This document shows, one piece after another, positions 1 to 5,346 of a stretch of 10,812 bases of DNA (positions are counted from its first letter, which is position 1; each line of letters begins with the position of its first letter). The position numbers and the translations under genes were made by a program. This stretch comes from Candidatus Pelagibacter sp. TMED197 (lineage in GTDB: Bacteria; Pseudomonadota; Alphaproteobacteria; Pelagibacterales; Pelagibacteraceae). The stretch is taken from contig NHIU01000024.1 of NCBI GenBank assembly GCA_002169755.1, forward strand, positions 27,209 to 38,020, read 5' to 3'. The notes under the pieces are model-generated. The model saw only the letters and a program-made list of their open reading frames with translations. It was not told the DNA's origin and did no database searches.

Positions 1-20
1 AGTGCTACTATAAGTTCCAT
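1..20 (-). CDS. Start of a phage gene running out of the window (N-terminal codons only)
   Basis: An ATG at 20-18 on the minus strand opens a frame reading M-E-L-I-V-A before the window ends. It follows the stop of the 247-residue gene by one base. A Shine-Dalgarno-like AAGGA (26-30) lies five bases upstream of the ATG, inside the last codons of that gene, which fits the compact gene packing of the rest of the window. Nothing can be said about function. The alternative is a chance ATG; the ribosome binding site and position make a real start more likely than not. Confidence 0.5.
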
Positions 21-21
21 A

Positions 22-765
22 TTAGTCCTTACTCTTTTTATTTTTATCTATGTATGATTGATAGACTTTATAAGCCTGTCTCAAATTCTTTTTCTTTTCA
101 GGATCTTTTGCTCTAACACTTGCTACTTTTGCTCTTTGACCCATTGCAATTGCAGCCTGCATTTTGTGAGCATGAGTTTTACCTGACCCTCTTATTTTAC
201 TTACAGATTGTTTTGCTTTTGCTTTATCTGTAAAACCTAGACCATGTATAGTGCCTTTTGGGTTTTCATCTGTGTATAAATCACTATGTTTATCTGACCC
301 AGCAGGTTGACCTTTCTTACGAGGTATTCTATTTGTATCTTCTTTTTTAATACCTAATTTTTTTTGTACTTTTTCTATTTCTTTTTTAATCTCTTTTTGT
401 TTTTGAGAACCAGGCATTGTTGACATAGCCTTTCTCAAAAGTTTCATATACAAAGTTTTATCTGTATTAGCAGTTACCATAGGTTTGTATGTGCCTAAAC
501 CTGGTCCTGTTCTTTGTGAATATATTCCTGCTTGTTTACTTGATTGAGCACCTTTATATTGTGGGAATAATTGACCTTGACTTCCCATGGATGCCATAGG
601 GTTTAAAGTTGATACAGGTCCTATACCTATACCAGAACCCATACCCATGTATTCTCTTAATTCTCTTAAAGTTTTCTTACGGCCAGCACAATGTGCTTTC
701 TGTGAAAAACCTTTTGGGTTATCACAATCAATAGACTTTTTATATTTGTCTGACCATTTTGACAT
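22..765 (-). CDS. Uncharacterised basic phage protein with two-cysteine N-terminal motif and conserved C-terminal domain
   Basis: 247 residues, rich in Lys, Gly and Ser. Three segments are visible. Residues 9-31 hold the motif KSIDCDNPKGFSQKAHCAGR, with Cys14 and Cys26. Residues 40-105 are a Gly/Ser/Gln/Met-rich low-complexity stretch that looks disordered. Residues 156-215 form a compact conserved-looking block with the pattern HSDL-x(n)-GTIHGLGF, then GKTHAHKMQAAIAMGQRA. I recall both end motifs as recurrent in hypothetical proteins of marine T4-like phages; no function is known to me. The start codon overlaps the stop of the upstream gene by one base (TAATG), so translation is probably coupled. 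High basic content and the context suggest a virion or DNA-associated role, but this is inference. Confidence 0.85.
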   Translation of the reverse strand: MSKWSDKYKKSIDCDNPKGFSQKAHCAGRKKTLRELREYMGMGSGIGIGPVSTLNPMASMGSQGQLFPQYKGAQSSKQAGIYSQRTGPGLGTYKPMVTANTDKTLYMKLLRKAMSTMPGSQKQKEIKKEIEKVQKKLGIKKEDTNRIPRKKGQPAGSDKHSDLYTDENPKGTIHGLGFTDKAKAKQSVSKIRGSGKTHAHKMQAAIAMGQRAKVASVRAKDPEKKKNLRQAYKVYQSYIDKNKKSKD

Positions 766-1343
766 TACTTCTTTTTACCTTTAAGATATTCTACGTAGTC
801 GTTAATTTCACTATCGAATTGACTTAACATTCTAGCAGCTGCGTCATTTCTAACATTACCAGGAATAGTTCTACTATTCATGTTTTTAGATTTTGCAATT
901 TCTTTAACTTTATTATCTACTGCATATCTGAATAATTTAACTGCTAAATCTTTATTGTAAACACCTTTTACTTTTTTTCTTGCTAAGTTTTTTACAATAG
1001 GTTCTAGTTGCCTTGAATATAACTGACCATCATTTGAAGCTTGTGTTGCAATTTCACTTGCTGACAAGTTTTCATTCATTCTAAATTTAGTTAAGAAGTT
1101 AGTTATTCTTTTCTTAAATTCATCTTTGTTTTTTTTCTTATAAGAGTTTGCTGCTTTTGGTTTTACACCTGGTTCACCATCTGGTCCTACACCTATACCT
1201 GCGACATTACCACCGCCTGCACTATTAGCAGGTGCGTCTTCTTCAGGCACACAATTAGGTACCATTTTACCATTTTTCTTTTTAAGACCTACTGCCTTAT
1301 ATCCTGTCCAGCATGCTTCTCTTAATTTGCTAAAAGTAATCAT
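765..1343 (-). CDS. Uncharacterised phage protein with capsid-targeting-like N-terminus, cysteine-pair motif and Gly-rich linker
   Basis: 192 residues. The protein starts MITFSKLREACW, which resembles a T4 capsid-targeting peptide; L-R-E followed by Ala fits the T4 prohead protease rule (I/L-x-E, then a small residue). Next comes a two-cysteine motif (Cys11-Trp-x-Gly-Tyr-Lys ... Pro-Asn-Cys31-Val-Pro, about 23 residues). A Gly/Pro-rich linker (residues 38-62, with NSAGGG and GIGVGPDGEPG) follows, then a basic, mainly helical C-terminal region (65-192). Both the cysteine motif and the linker are familiar to me from hypothetical proteins of marine T4-like phages, without assigned function. TAATG overlaps couple it to both neighbours. 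It could be a head-interior protein; that is inferred only from the N-terminus. Confidence 0.85.
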   Translation of the reverse strand: MITFSKLREACWTGYKAVGLKKKNGKMVPNCVPEEDAPANSAGGGNVAGIGVGPDGEPGVKPKAANSYKKKNKDEFKKRITNFLTKFRMNENLSASEIATQASNDGQLYSRQLEPIVKNLARKKVKGVYNKDLAVKLFRYAVDNKVKEIAKSKNMNSRTIPGNVRNDAAARMLSQFDSEINDYVEYLKGKKK

Positions 1344-1930
1344 TAAAATCTGATCCTTTCTATGTTGTCCTCTGATACTATTACTTTCTTTTGTGTTTCC
1401 TCATTAACAACATGATATAAGTTAACACCTAAAAAGTTATCAAAAGCCACTTGATCTTCTACGTTTTTTACAATATCACCTACATCAGCAGTTGTTTCAT
1501 TATTCAGATCAGTTAATGTATCTGTCATAATAAATCTACCTTGAGGTAGTATATTGTCCTCAGACGATTCTTTCATTTCGCCAAAGTGTATTAAATCGTT
1601 ATCTCTTAAATAAGTGTAAAGTTCTTTTTCGATTTCAACCATATTTAAGTCTTTACTCTCTTTAAGTAATAAACCTAATGCGGCCGCATATGTGCCTATT
1701 TTAGATTTACCACCAGGTATTACATTTATCAAACGCTTCAAATTAAAAACAAATTTATGTAAGATAGTATAACTCTCTCTTTCTTTAGATGTTTTTAACT
1801 CTTTTGTTTTTCGTAATACTTTTCCATTCTTATCAATTATGCCGTACTTATAAGCGTCTTGTTTTTCAAAAGGAGTAATTAACATCTTAATTATCCTATA
1901 TGTTATAAGTACATCTATTGCTCTTCCCAT
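1343..1930 (-). CDS. Conserved phage protein of unknown function
   Basis: 195 residues. The N-terminal part (1-95) contains the blocks GRAIDVLITYRI, LITPFEKQDAYKYGIID and VFNLKRLINVIPGGKSKIGTYAAAL, a pattern I recognise from hypothetical proteins of marine T4-like phages. The C-terminal part (about 145-195) ends with DVGDIVKN and LGVNLYHVVNEETQKKVIV, which looks like a small beta-rich domain. No catalytic motif, signal peptide or membrane segment is evident. The start is set by the TAATG overlap with the upstream 120-residue gene. The next gene downstream overlaps in the same way, so it belongs to the run of small co-translated proteins. Assembly or core function is possible, but the sequence shows no direct evidence. 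Confidence 0.85.
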   Translation of the reverse strand: MGRAIDVLITYRIIKMLITPFEKQDAYKYGIIDKNGKVLRKTKELKTSKERESYTILHKFVFNLKRLINVIPGGKSKIGTYAAALGLLLKESKDLNMVEIEKELYTYLRDNDLIHFGEMKESSEDNILPQGRFIMTDTLTDLNNETTADVGDIVKNVEDQVAFDNFLGVNLYHVVNEETQKKVIVSEDNIERIRF

Positions 1931-2292
1931 TACATTTGTTCCAAACTATTTAATATTGTTTTATTTACTTTAACATTGTTAAATTCTTCATCACTAACAT
2001 ACTTCAAATATACTAAAAAAGTTTTAAGTATTCCCCAAAACTCTCTTTCTATTTTAAAAAATAACAAAGTACAAGCTGCGTCAACACCAAAAACATTTTG
2101 TAGTACAATTAGATGATTAATAACTAATCTAGTTTTTAATTCACCTGTTGCCTTGTACTTACGAAATAAGCGTTTAATATACTTAAATCGTTTCACATCC
2201 TCATAAAACTCTTTTTCAGAGTCTAAATTAGGACAATCATAATTTTTGATTGCGTAAAACAACCAGTTATCTTTTGTTATCTTACTGAACAT
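1930..2292 (-). CDS. Small conserved helical phage protein, function unknown
   Basis: 120 residues, predicted mostly alpha-helical. The central stretch has the pattern KYKATGELKTRLVINHLIVLQNVFG followed by AACTLLFFKIE (roughly residues 45-82), with Phe/Tyr/Lys-rich flanks. I recognise this pattern from small proteins encoded in the virion-gene regions of T4-like phages, where they remain uncharacterised. The hydrophobic segment 56-80 is interrupted by charged residues and is more likely a buried helix than a membrane span. It starts and ends in TAATG overlaps with its neighbours, so expression should be tightly coupled to theirs. Confidence 0.85.
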   Translation of the reverse strand: MFSKITKDNWLFYAIKNYDCPNLDSEKEFYEDVKRFKYIKRLFRKYKATGELKTRLVINHLIVLQNVFGVDAACTLLFFKIEREFWGILKTFLVYLKYVSDEEFNNVKVNKTILNSLEQM

Positions 2293-2744
2293 TAAGCAAG
2301 CTCTGCATAAACTTTAACAGCGCCGTTTTCTAATGTTTCGTAATTACCTTTTAACTTTAACTCTTTGCCTAATTTATGTTGTATACCATCATCATTAATA
2401 TCAGAGCCATCAGTGTCTTTACCGAAACGACCACCGTGTTGTGTCAAACCAGTTTCAAATTTACCACTCTTGCCTTCTATACTTACAGAGTCTTTGAATA
2501 CTAAACCGATTGTGCCTAGTCTTTGTGATAATTGACTTAACGCAGCCTCTGGTTTAATATATTCTCTGTCTGCAATAGATTTAACAAAAGCATTTACTCT
2601 TTCAAGTACAGCAGGTTCATGTATGTTGTGAACGCCAATAGAACCGTCTTCAATAGACTCTTCGCCACCACCAGCAGTGTTGACACCTTTAGCATCCCCA
2701 GCATATCCCTTGTATTCCTTGATATGTTGTTTAAATGTTTTCAT
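2292..2744 (-). CDS. Putative head-interior protein with capsid-targeting-like N-terminus
   Basis: 150 residues from the chosen start at 2744. A longer frame opens at 2804, but it would overlap the upstream gene by 59 bases and adds an unlikely leader. The internal ATG lies one base after the upstream stop, has an AAGGA ribosome binding site seven bases away, and gives the N-terminus MKTFKQHIKEYKG. That N-terminus closely resembles the T4 capsid-targeting peptide (I-K-E as putative cleavage site). A Gly-rich linker (NTAGGG, residues 22-27) is followed by a helical region (40-75, EPAVLERVNAFVKSIADREY) and an Asp/Gly-rich stretch (GKDTDGSDINDDG, 108-120) that might bind metal. Function unknown; packaging in the head is inferred from the N-terminal peptide. 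Confidence 0.8.
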   Translation of the reverse strand: MKTFKQHIKEYKGYAGDAKGVNTAGGGEESIEDGSIGVHNIHEPAVLERVNAFVKSIADREYIKPEAALSQLSQRLGTIGLVFKDSVSIEGKSGKFETGLTQHGGRFGKDTDGSDINDDGIQHKLGKELKLKGNYETLENGAVKVYAELA

Positions 2745-2745
2745 T

Positions 2746-2961
2746 TTAGTTTCCTTTAACTTTTTCCTTAACTTTTTGTAATAACTTGGATGATACCACA
2801 CCATTGCTACTACCTTTCTTATTTTCTTTTCTCACACTTTTAAAAGACTTACCACCTAGTAAATCTTCTTCAAAGTCGTTTACTGACATCTCCTCAAACT
2901 GCTCAGAGTGAGGAGTGTTATCAGCGATTTCGTTTAAGAATTTGTCCATTTCTTTATCCAT
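2746..2961 (-). CDS. Small hypothetical protein, acidic N-terminal half and basic C-terminal half
   Basis: 71 residues. The N-terminal half is acidic (MDKEMDKFLNEIADN ... FEEMSVNDFEEDLLGG) and the C-terminal half is strongly basic (KSFKSVRKENKKGSS ... LLQKVKEKVKGN), giving a polar charge distribution. The start overlaps the stop of the 80-residue gene by one base (TAATG); a second Met at position 5 is a less likely start. The stop is one base before the start of the 150-residue gene, whose ribosome binding site lies inside this coding region. I do not recognise the family. The charge split could suit a scaffold-like or linker role, but nothing decisive is visible. Confidence 0.75.
   Translation of the reverse strand: MDKEMDKFLNEIADNTPHSEQFEEMSVNDFEEDLLGGKSFKSVRKENKKGSSNGVVSSKLLQKVKEKVKGN
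2751..2756 (-). promoter_or_regulatory. Ribosome binding site deciding the start at 2744
   Basis: AAGGAA on the minus strand lies about seven bases before the ATG at 2744-2742, within the last codons of the upstream 71-residue gene. It supports the internal ATG over the upstream in-frame ATG at 2804 as the true start of the 150-residue protein. Confidence 0.7.
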
Positions 2962-3203
2962 TATGCTAATGAAGCAGAAACTGCCTTATCCTTTTCATTT
3001 AATAAAACCCTAGTGTCTTTTTTCTCTGTGTCGACCATCGGAATGAGTTTATCAATCTGTTGTATCGCACCATATACAGCATTTAAATTATTCTGCTGTG
3101 TAGTCAAAGACTTTTTAGTTTTTTCTATATTAGATGATATAGTGTCAAAATCACTTTGTAATTTTTTTCTTTCATCTTGTAGATAATTTAATTCAATACC
3201 CAT
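2961..3203 (-). CDS. Small coiled-coil protein
   Basis: 80 residues. Almost the whole chain from residue 5 to 70 shows heptad-like spacing of Leu/Ile/Val with intervening Lys/Gln/Asp (LNYLQDERKKLQSDFDTI, then NIEKTKKSLTTQQNNL and AIQQIDKLI), typical of a helical hairpin or coiled coil. A ribosome binding site GAAAGGG (3211-3217) stands seven bases upstream of the ATG. The gene follows the 153-residue structural protein by 17 bases and is joined to the next gene by a TAATG overlap. Short coiled-coil proteins are common in phage structural gene runs, but I cannot assign this one to a named family. Confidence 0.8.
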   Translation of the reverse strand: MGIELNYLQDERKKLQSDFDTISSNIEKTKKSLTTQQNNLNAVYGAIQQIDKLIPMVDTEKKDTRVLLNEKDKAVSASLA

Positions 3204-3220
3204 AATAATACCCTTTCAAA

Positions 3221-3682
3221 TTACGAAGTTGTATAACCGTTACCTGCGATTATATTCCAATTACTATTTTTGAATAAACAAGTAACCGTTTCACCTTGAG
3301 CGTTTAACAAAATATTAGTATACCCTCTTAAATTAGAAGGTGTAATAGTTTGTATGTGTGTGCCTGAAGATGAAGTGTTAATAAATGTTTTTACTTGTCC
3401 GTCTGAACCATCAGCAAGTGTTATTGTTGCAGTACCAGCTGTACCATTTACCTCTGTTATTGCACTAGTCACATCTGCTACAAGTGTAGTTGAACCATCA
3501 CTTGTTAATGATTGTGAAGCTTGTGCTAAACCTAAGAAAGATGGTATATTGTTAAATACGTCTTCGGCTGCAATTTTTTTGTTGATTGGTGTTCCAGTAG
3601 GATCATCTACTACGTGAAATAAGTCTGCAGCTGCAATCCCATCACCAAGATTAGAAAGCGCTGTTATTTTTTTATCTGCCAT
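3221..3682 (-). CDS. Putative tail-fibre/virion structural protein
   Basis: 153 residues, low in Lys and rich in Thr, Ser, Ala, Gly and Asn, unlike its Lys-rich neighbours. The N-terminus (1-38) reads MADKKITALSNLGDG ... ADLFHVVDDPTGTPINKKI. This resembles the N-terminal attachment region of many phage tail-fibre and appendage proteins (pattern K-I-T-x-L ... D-x-F-x-V-V-D-D-P-x-G-T-P). Residues 58-150 look beta-rich, with short Thr/Ile/Val strands, and end in ETVTCLFKNSNWNIIAGNGY, a typical beta-structured fibre terminus. A strong ribosome binding site (AGGAGA, 3688-3693) precedes the ATG. It is short for a full tail fibre, so it may be a decoration protein or a fibre accessory. It follows the 113-residue late gene and the structured spacer. 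Confidence 0.8.
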   Translation of the reverse strand: MADKKITALSNLGDGIAAADLFHVVDDPTGTPINKKIAAEDVFNNIPSFLGLAQASQSLTSDGSTTLVADVTSAITEVNGTAGTATITLADGSDGQVKTFINTSSSGTHIQTITPSNLRGYTNILLNAQGETVTCLFKNSNWNIIAGNGYTTS

Positions 3683-3687
3683 TTTTT

Positions 3688-3693
3688 TCTCCT
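3688..3693 (-). promoter_or_regulatory. Strong ribosome binding site of the 153-residue structural gene
   Basis: AGGAGA on the minus strand, with the AGGAG core six bases before the ATG at 3682-3680. A small GAAA-loop hairpin (3698-3709) ends only four bases upstream of it in the mRNA, close enough to influence ribosome access. Confidence 0.75.
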
Positions 3694-3697
3694 ATAA

Positions 3698-3709
3698 ACC
3701 CTTTCGGGT
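3698..3709 (-). other. Small hairpin with GAAA loop just upstream of a ribosome binding site
   Basis: On the mRNA (minus) strand the sequence is ACCC-GAAA-GGGT: a four-pair stem closed by a GNRA-type GAAA tetraloop. It sits in the leader of the 153-residue structural gene. It could stabilise the leader or shape ribosome access; a chance occurrence is possible for so short a stem. Confidence 0.45.
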
Positions 3710-3716
3710 ATGCTAC

Positions 3717-3734
3717 TCTAGGTATATTCCTAGA
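3717..3734 (-). repeat. Inverted repeat in the leader of the 153-residue gene
   Basis: TCTAGG and CCTAGA (six pairs) flank a six-base AT loop. It is one of four inverted repeats packed into the 109-bp spacer 3683-3791. It may be an mRNA secondary structure element; no protein-binding site is recognisable. Confidence 0.45.
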
Positions 3735-3757
3735 TCACTTTGTTAATATATTTAGTA

Positions 3758-3776
3758 GGGCGCCCAAAGAGCGCCC
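3758..3776 (-). terminator. GC-rich hairpin after the 113-residue gene; possible terminator or 3'-end stabiliser
   Basis: Six-pair stem GGGCGC / GCGCCC with a seven-base loop, starting 16 bases past the stop of the 113-residue gene. It is an obvious GC-rich exception in this AT-rich window. The bases after it on the minus strand (TACTAAATATATT) are AU-rich but not a proper U-run, so a canonical intrinsic terminator is not certain. It may instead block 3' exonuclease decay or cause partial termination, giving different levels of the two structural proteins. Confidence 0.45.
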
Positions 3777-3777
3777 C

Positions 3778-3795
3778 CTAATATTATAATATTAG
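3778..3795. repeat. Perfect 18-bp AT palindrome overlapping a stop codon
   Basis: CTAATATTATAATATTAG equals its own reverse complement over 18 bases. It includes the TAA stop of the 113-residue gene (3792-3794) and lies directly against the GC-rich hairpin. AT-only palindromes arise by chance more easily in AT-rich DNA, but 18 perfect bases next to a second stem is notable. Confidence 0.6.
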
Positions 3796-4133
3796 TTTGA
3801 TGTTAAGCACACTAGAGTCTCTGCTTGTACTCTACTTGCTCTGCCACCAGAACCTTGTTTTCTTAATACCCAACCGCTGTGTGCGCCAGTCACTTTTAAT
3901 AAAGTAGAACCGTCTTGCGACAATTGTCCTGCACTAGCTTCAGAAGCCGAGATATTGAATAAACCAAGTTTTGCACCTGTAATAAACTGACTGAAAGTTT
4001 CGTTTTTGTATAACTTACCAGCTGCAGCTGCATTACCAGTGTGCATATTCGCCGCTGTCGGCGACTTGTTTACGTAAAGAAGTGACCATAAAGGTGCACT
4101 TCCTCCACTATCTGTTTTTGCCCAACTTGACAT
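3792..4133 (-). CDS. Putative small virion structural protein under a late promoter
   Basis: 113 residues, rich in Ala, Ser, Gly and Thr and poor in Lys compared with most neighbours. The N-terminus MSSWAKTDSGGSAPLW and the C-terminal pattern VTGAHSGWVLRKQGSGGRASR followed by VQAETLV are reminiscent of small structural proteins of marine T4-like phages (Gly-Trp-Val, then Gly-Gly-Arg-Ala-x-Arg, then E-T-L-V). An exact T4-type late promoter octamer lies about 60 bases upstream, and an AGGAGA ribosome binding site stands eight bases from the ATG, so strong late expression is expected. It is followed by a palindrome and a GC-rich hairpin. A capsid decoration or tail-associated protein is plausible; the exact role is not visible. 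Confidence 0.8.
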   Translation of the reverse strand: MSSWAKTDSGGSAPLWSLLYVNKSPTAANMHTGNAAAAGKLYKNETFSQFITGAKLGLFNISASEASAGQLSQDGSTLLKVTGAHSGWVLRKQGSGGRASRVQAETLVCLTSN

Positions 4134-4140
4134 AATTTTC

Positions 4141-4146
4141 TCTCCT
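4141..4146 (-). promoter_or_regulatory. Strong ribosome binding site of the 113-residue late gene
   Basis: AGGAGA on the minus strand, with the AGGAG core eight bases upstream of the ATG at 4133-4131. It is a near-ideal Shine-Dalgarno sequence inside the leader that follows the late promoter octamer. Confidence 0.8.
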
Positions 4147-4192
4147 ATTTTAAATATTAGTTAATAGTACTCAATTTGTTGATATAACGCTA

Positions 4193-4200
4193 TATTTATA
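4193..4200 (-). promoter_or_regulatory. T4-type late promoter (TATAAATA)
   Basis: The minus strand reads TATAAATA, identical to the -10 octamer recognised by the T4 late sigma factor gp55 with gp33 and the sliding clamp. It begins three bases after the TAG stop of the HAD gene and lies 59 bases before the ATG of the 113-residue gene, in one of only two real spacers of the window. By T4 analogy transcription would start roughly 5-8 bases downstream, leaving a leader of about 50 bases. I saw no other exact copy in a spacer. AT-rich DNA makes chance matches possible, but position and orientation argue for function. Confidence 0.75.
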
Positions 4201-4203
4201 AGA

Positions 4204-4698
4204 CTAAAAACCTAGTCTTTTTAATTGTTGTATTGTTTTTGATGTTGATGTATGATGAATACCTATACCACCTGACATATTAAAATCTCTTATGTTTTTT
4301 TCGTAATCATCAATTAGAATTGCTGGTTTACCTCTTTTTGCAAAGAGTTTCTTCTCTCTTCTTTTTACAAGATTAACTTTCTGTGGGTTGACCATATTAA
4401 CATTTTTTCTTAACCATGCTCTTTTACCTGGTATGCAATTAGGGTCAAAATTTTCTTCTACATATGCACTTAAAATATGTGGGTCATGTTTAGATATGTA
4501 AGACCATAATTGTTTGCCACCTTGCATCCAAGGTAGGTCATACCAGAAGTTTTTATTTTGTAAGATAAGTGACCACTTTTGTTTAGATGAGGGTATGTTC
4601 ATCCATCTGTTGATAGACATACCTGTTGTCTTAACGGCAGCTGTTTTAAAGTCTGCTAGTACACCATCCATATCGCAATAGATGATTGGTTTGTCCAC
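4204..4698 (-). CDS. HAD-superfamily phosphatase, 5'(3')-deoxyribonucleotidase-like
   Basis: 164 residues. HAD motif I is IIYCDMDGVLADF with nucleophile Asp9 and acid/base Asp11. Motif II is probably ILSAY (Ser77). A lysine in the cluster around 112-117 may serve as motif III. Motif IV is AILIDDYEKNI with Asp130/Asp131. The small cap and length suit the 5'(3')-deoxyribonucleotidase branch, which removes phosphate from nucleoside monophosphates; T4-like phages often carry small HAD enzymes. The start is GTG at 4698: the first ATG lies inside motif I at codon 10 and would remove Asp9. It sits three bases after the 214-residue gene and directly before the late promoter. Substrate is inferred; a nucleic-acid 3'-phosphatase is possible. 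Confidence 0.85.
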   Translation of the reverse strand: MDKPIIYCDMDGVLADFKTAAVKTTGMSINRWMNIPSSKQKWSLILQNKNFWYDLPWMQGGKQLWSYISKHDPHILSAYVEENFDPNCIPGKRAWLRKNVNMVNPQKVNLVKRREKKLFAKRGKPAILIDDYEKNIRDFNMSGGIGIHHTSTSKTIQQLKRLGF

Positions 4699-4701
4699 GA
4701 T

Positions 4702-5346
4702 TTAGATTCTCTCTGATTGTGGTTGAGTATCTACGGTTGCAATTTTTTTACCTGTCATAGTTTTATTCATTTCTTTTCTCATGTCTTTAAATGTTTTTTC
4801 ATTTTCAGGTTTGCCTAGTTTCTTTTGCATTTCTGCTTTTGATTCACCATATTTTGCTTTAAATTGCTCAGCAGATAAATCTTTCATATCAATAGCGATT
4901 TCTTTCATTCTACCCTCTTTGATAGGTTTAATGATTTCTCTTTCACCTTTTTTAGGGTCTTTATAACCATCGTGTTTCTTTTGATTAATTTTTTCACCTT
5001 TGTCATCTGGCGTCACTTTTTCTTTAATATTACCAGAGATTGCTTTTCTTCTTTTGTGAAGATACTTATCAGTAGAATCAACATCACCATCGTTGTCAAT
5101 GTCTTTGTCTTTTCTGTCGTCAAATTTTTTCTTAACAGCGTCTTTGTTTACTGGGTCTAATTTACTTTCACTTACAACTTTAGCAGCTGCGTCTGCAAGT
5201 GAACCTGGTTTAGTACCTAAGTATTTTTTCTCTGTTGTTAATTTAACGTCTGATTTAAATGTTCTATCTATCGTTGGCTGCTCTGAAGCTATCTTCGTAG
5301 AAAGTTCTTCAATGCTGCCTTTTTTACTTTCTAAATATTTACTCAT
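4702..5346 (-). CDS. Lys/Asp-rich phage protein with internal repeat and EF-hand-like calcium loop
   Basis: 214 very hydrophilic residues, probably largely disordered. Residues 3-22 and 41-60 are two copies of a 20-residue repeat with the pattern KYLxxKxGS, then K at +15 and SE at +19/20. Residues 82-93 (DIDNDGDVDSTD) match an EF-hand/dockerin-type calcium loop: acidic at positions 1, 3, 5, 7, 9 and 12 and Gly at 6. Residues 154-180 (DLSAEQFKAKYGES, then MQKKLG) are a motif also found in the two upstream proteins. It follows the 389-residue gene through a TAATG overlap. No enzymatic motif is seen. A scaffold, core or virion-interior role is possible by context; this is inference. Confidence 0.8.
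   Translation of the reverse strand: MSKYLESKKGSIEELSTKIASEQPTIDRTFKSDVKLTTEKKYLGTKPGSLADAAAKVVSESKLDPVNKDAVKKKFDDRKDKDIDNDGDVDSTDKYLHKRRKAISGNIKEKVTPDDKGEKINQKKHDGYKDPKKGEREIIKPIKEGRMKEIAIDMKDLSAEQFKAKYGESKAEMQKKLGKPENEKTFKDMRKEMNKTMTGKKIATVDTQPQSERI

Noticed and set aside
1680..1687. GCGGCCGC palindrome in AT-rich DNA
   Set aside because: It encodes the Ala-Ala-Ala run of a conserved YAAAL block, so it is explained by coding; no sign of a cloning junction or regulatory site.
2745..2804. N-terminal extension of the 150-residue protein (ATG at 2804)
   Set aside because: It would overlap the upstream gene by 59 bases. The ATG at 2744 has a ribosome binding site, follows the upstream stop directly and gives a peptide like those of neighbouring proteins.
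3750..3760. Possible second late promoter (ACTAAATA-like) before the 153-residue gene
   Set aside because: Only six of eight positions match TATAAATA, and such matches are common in AT-rich DNA.
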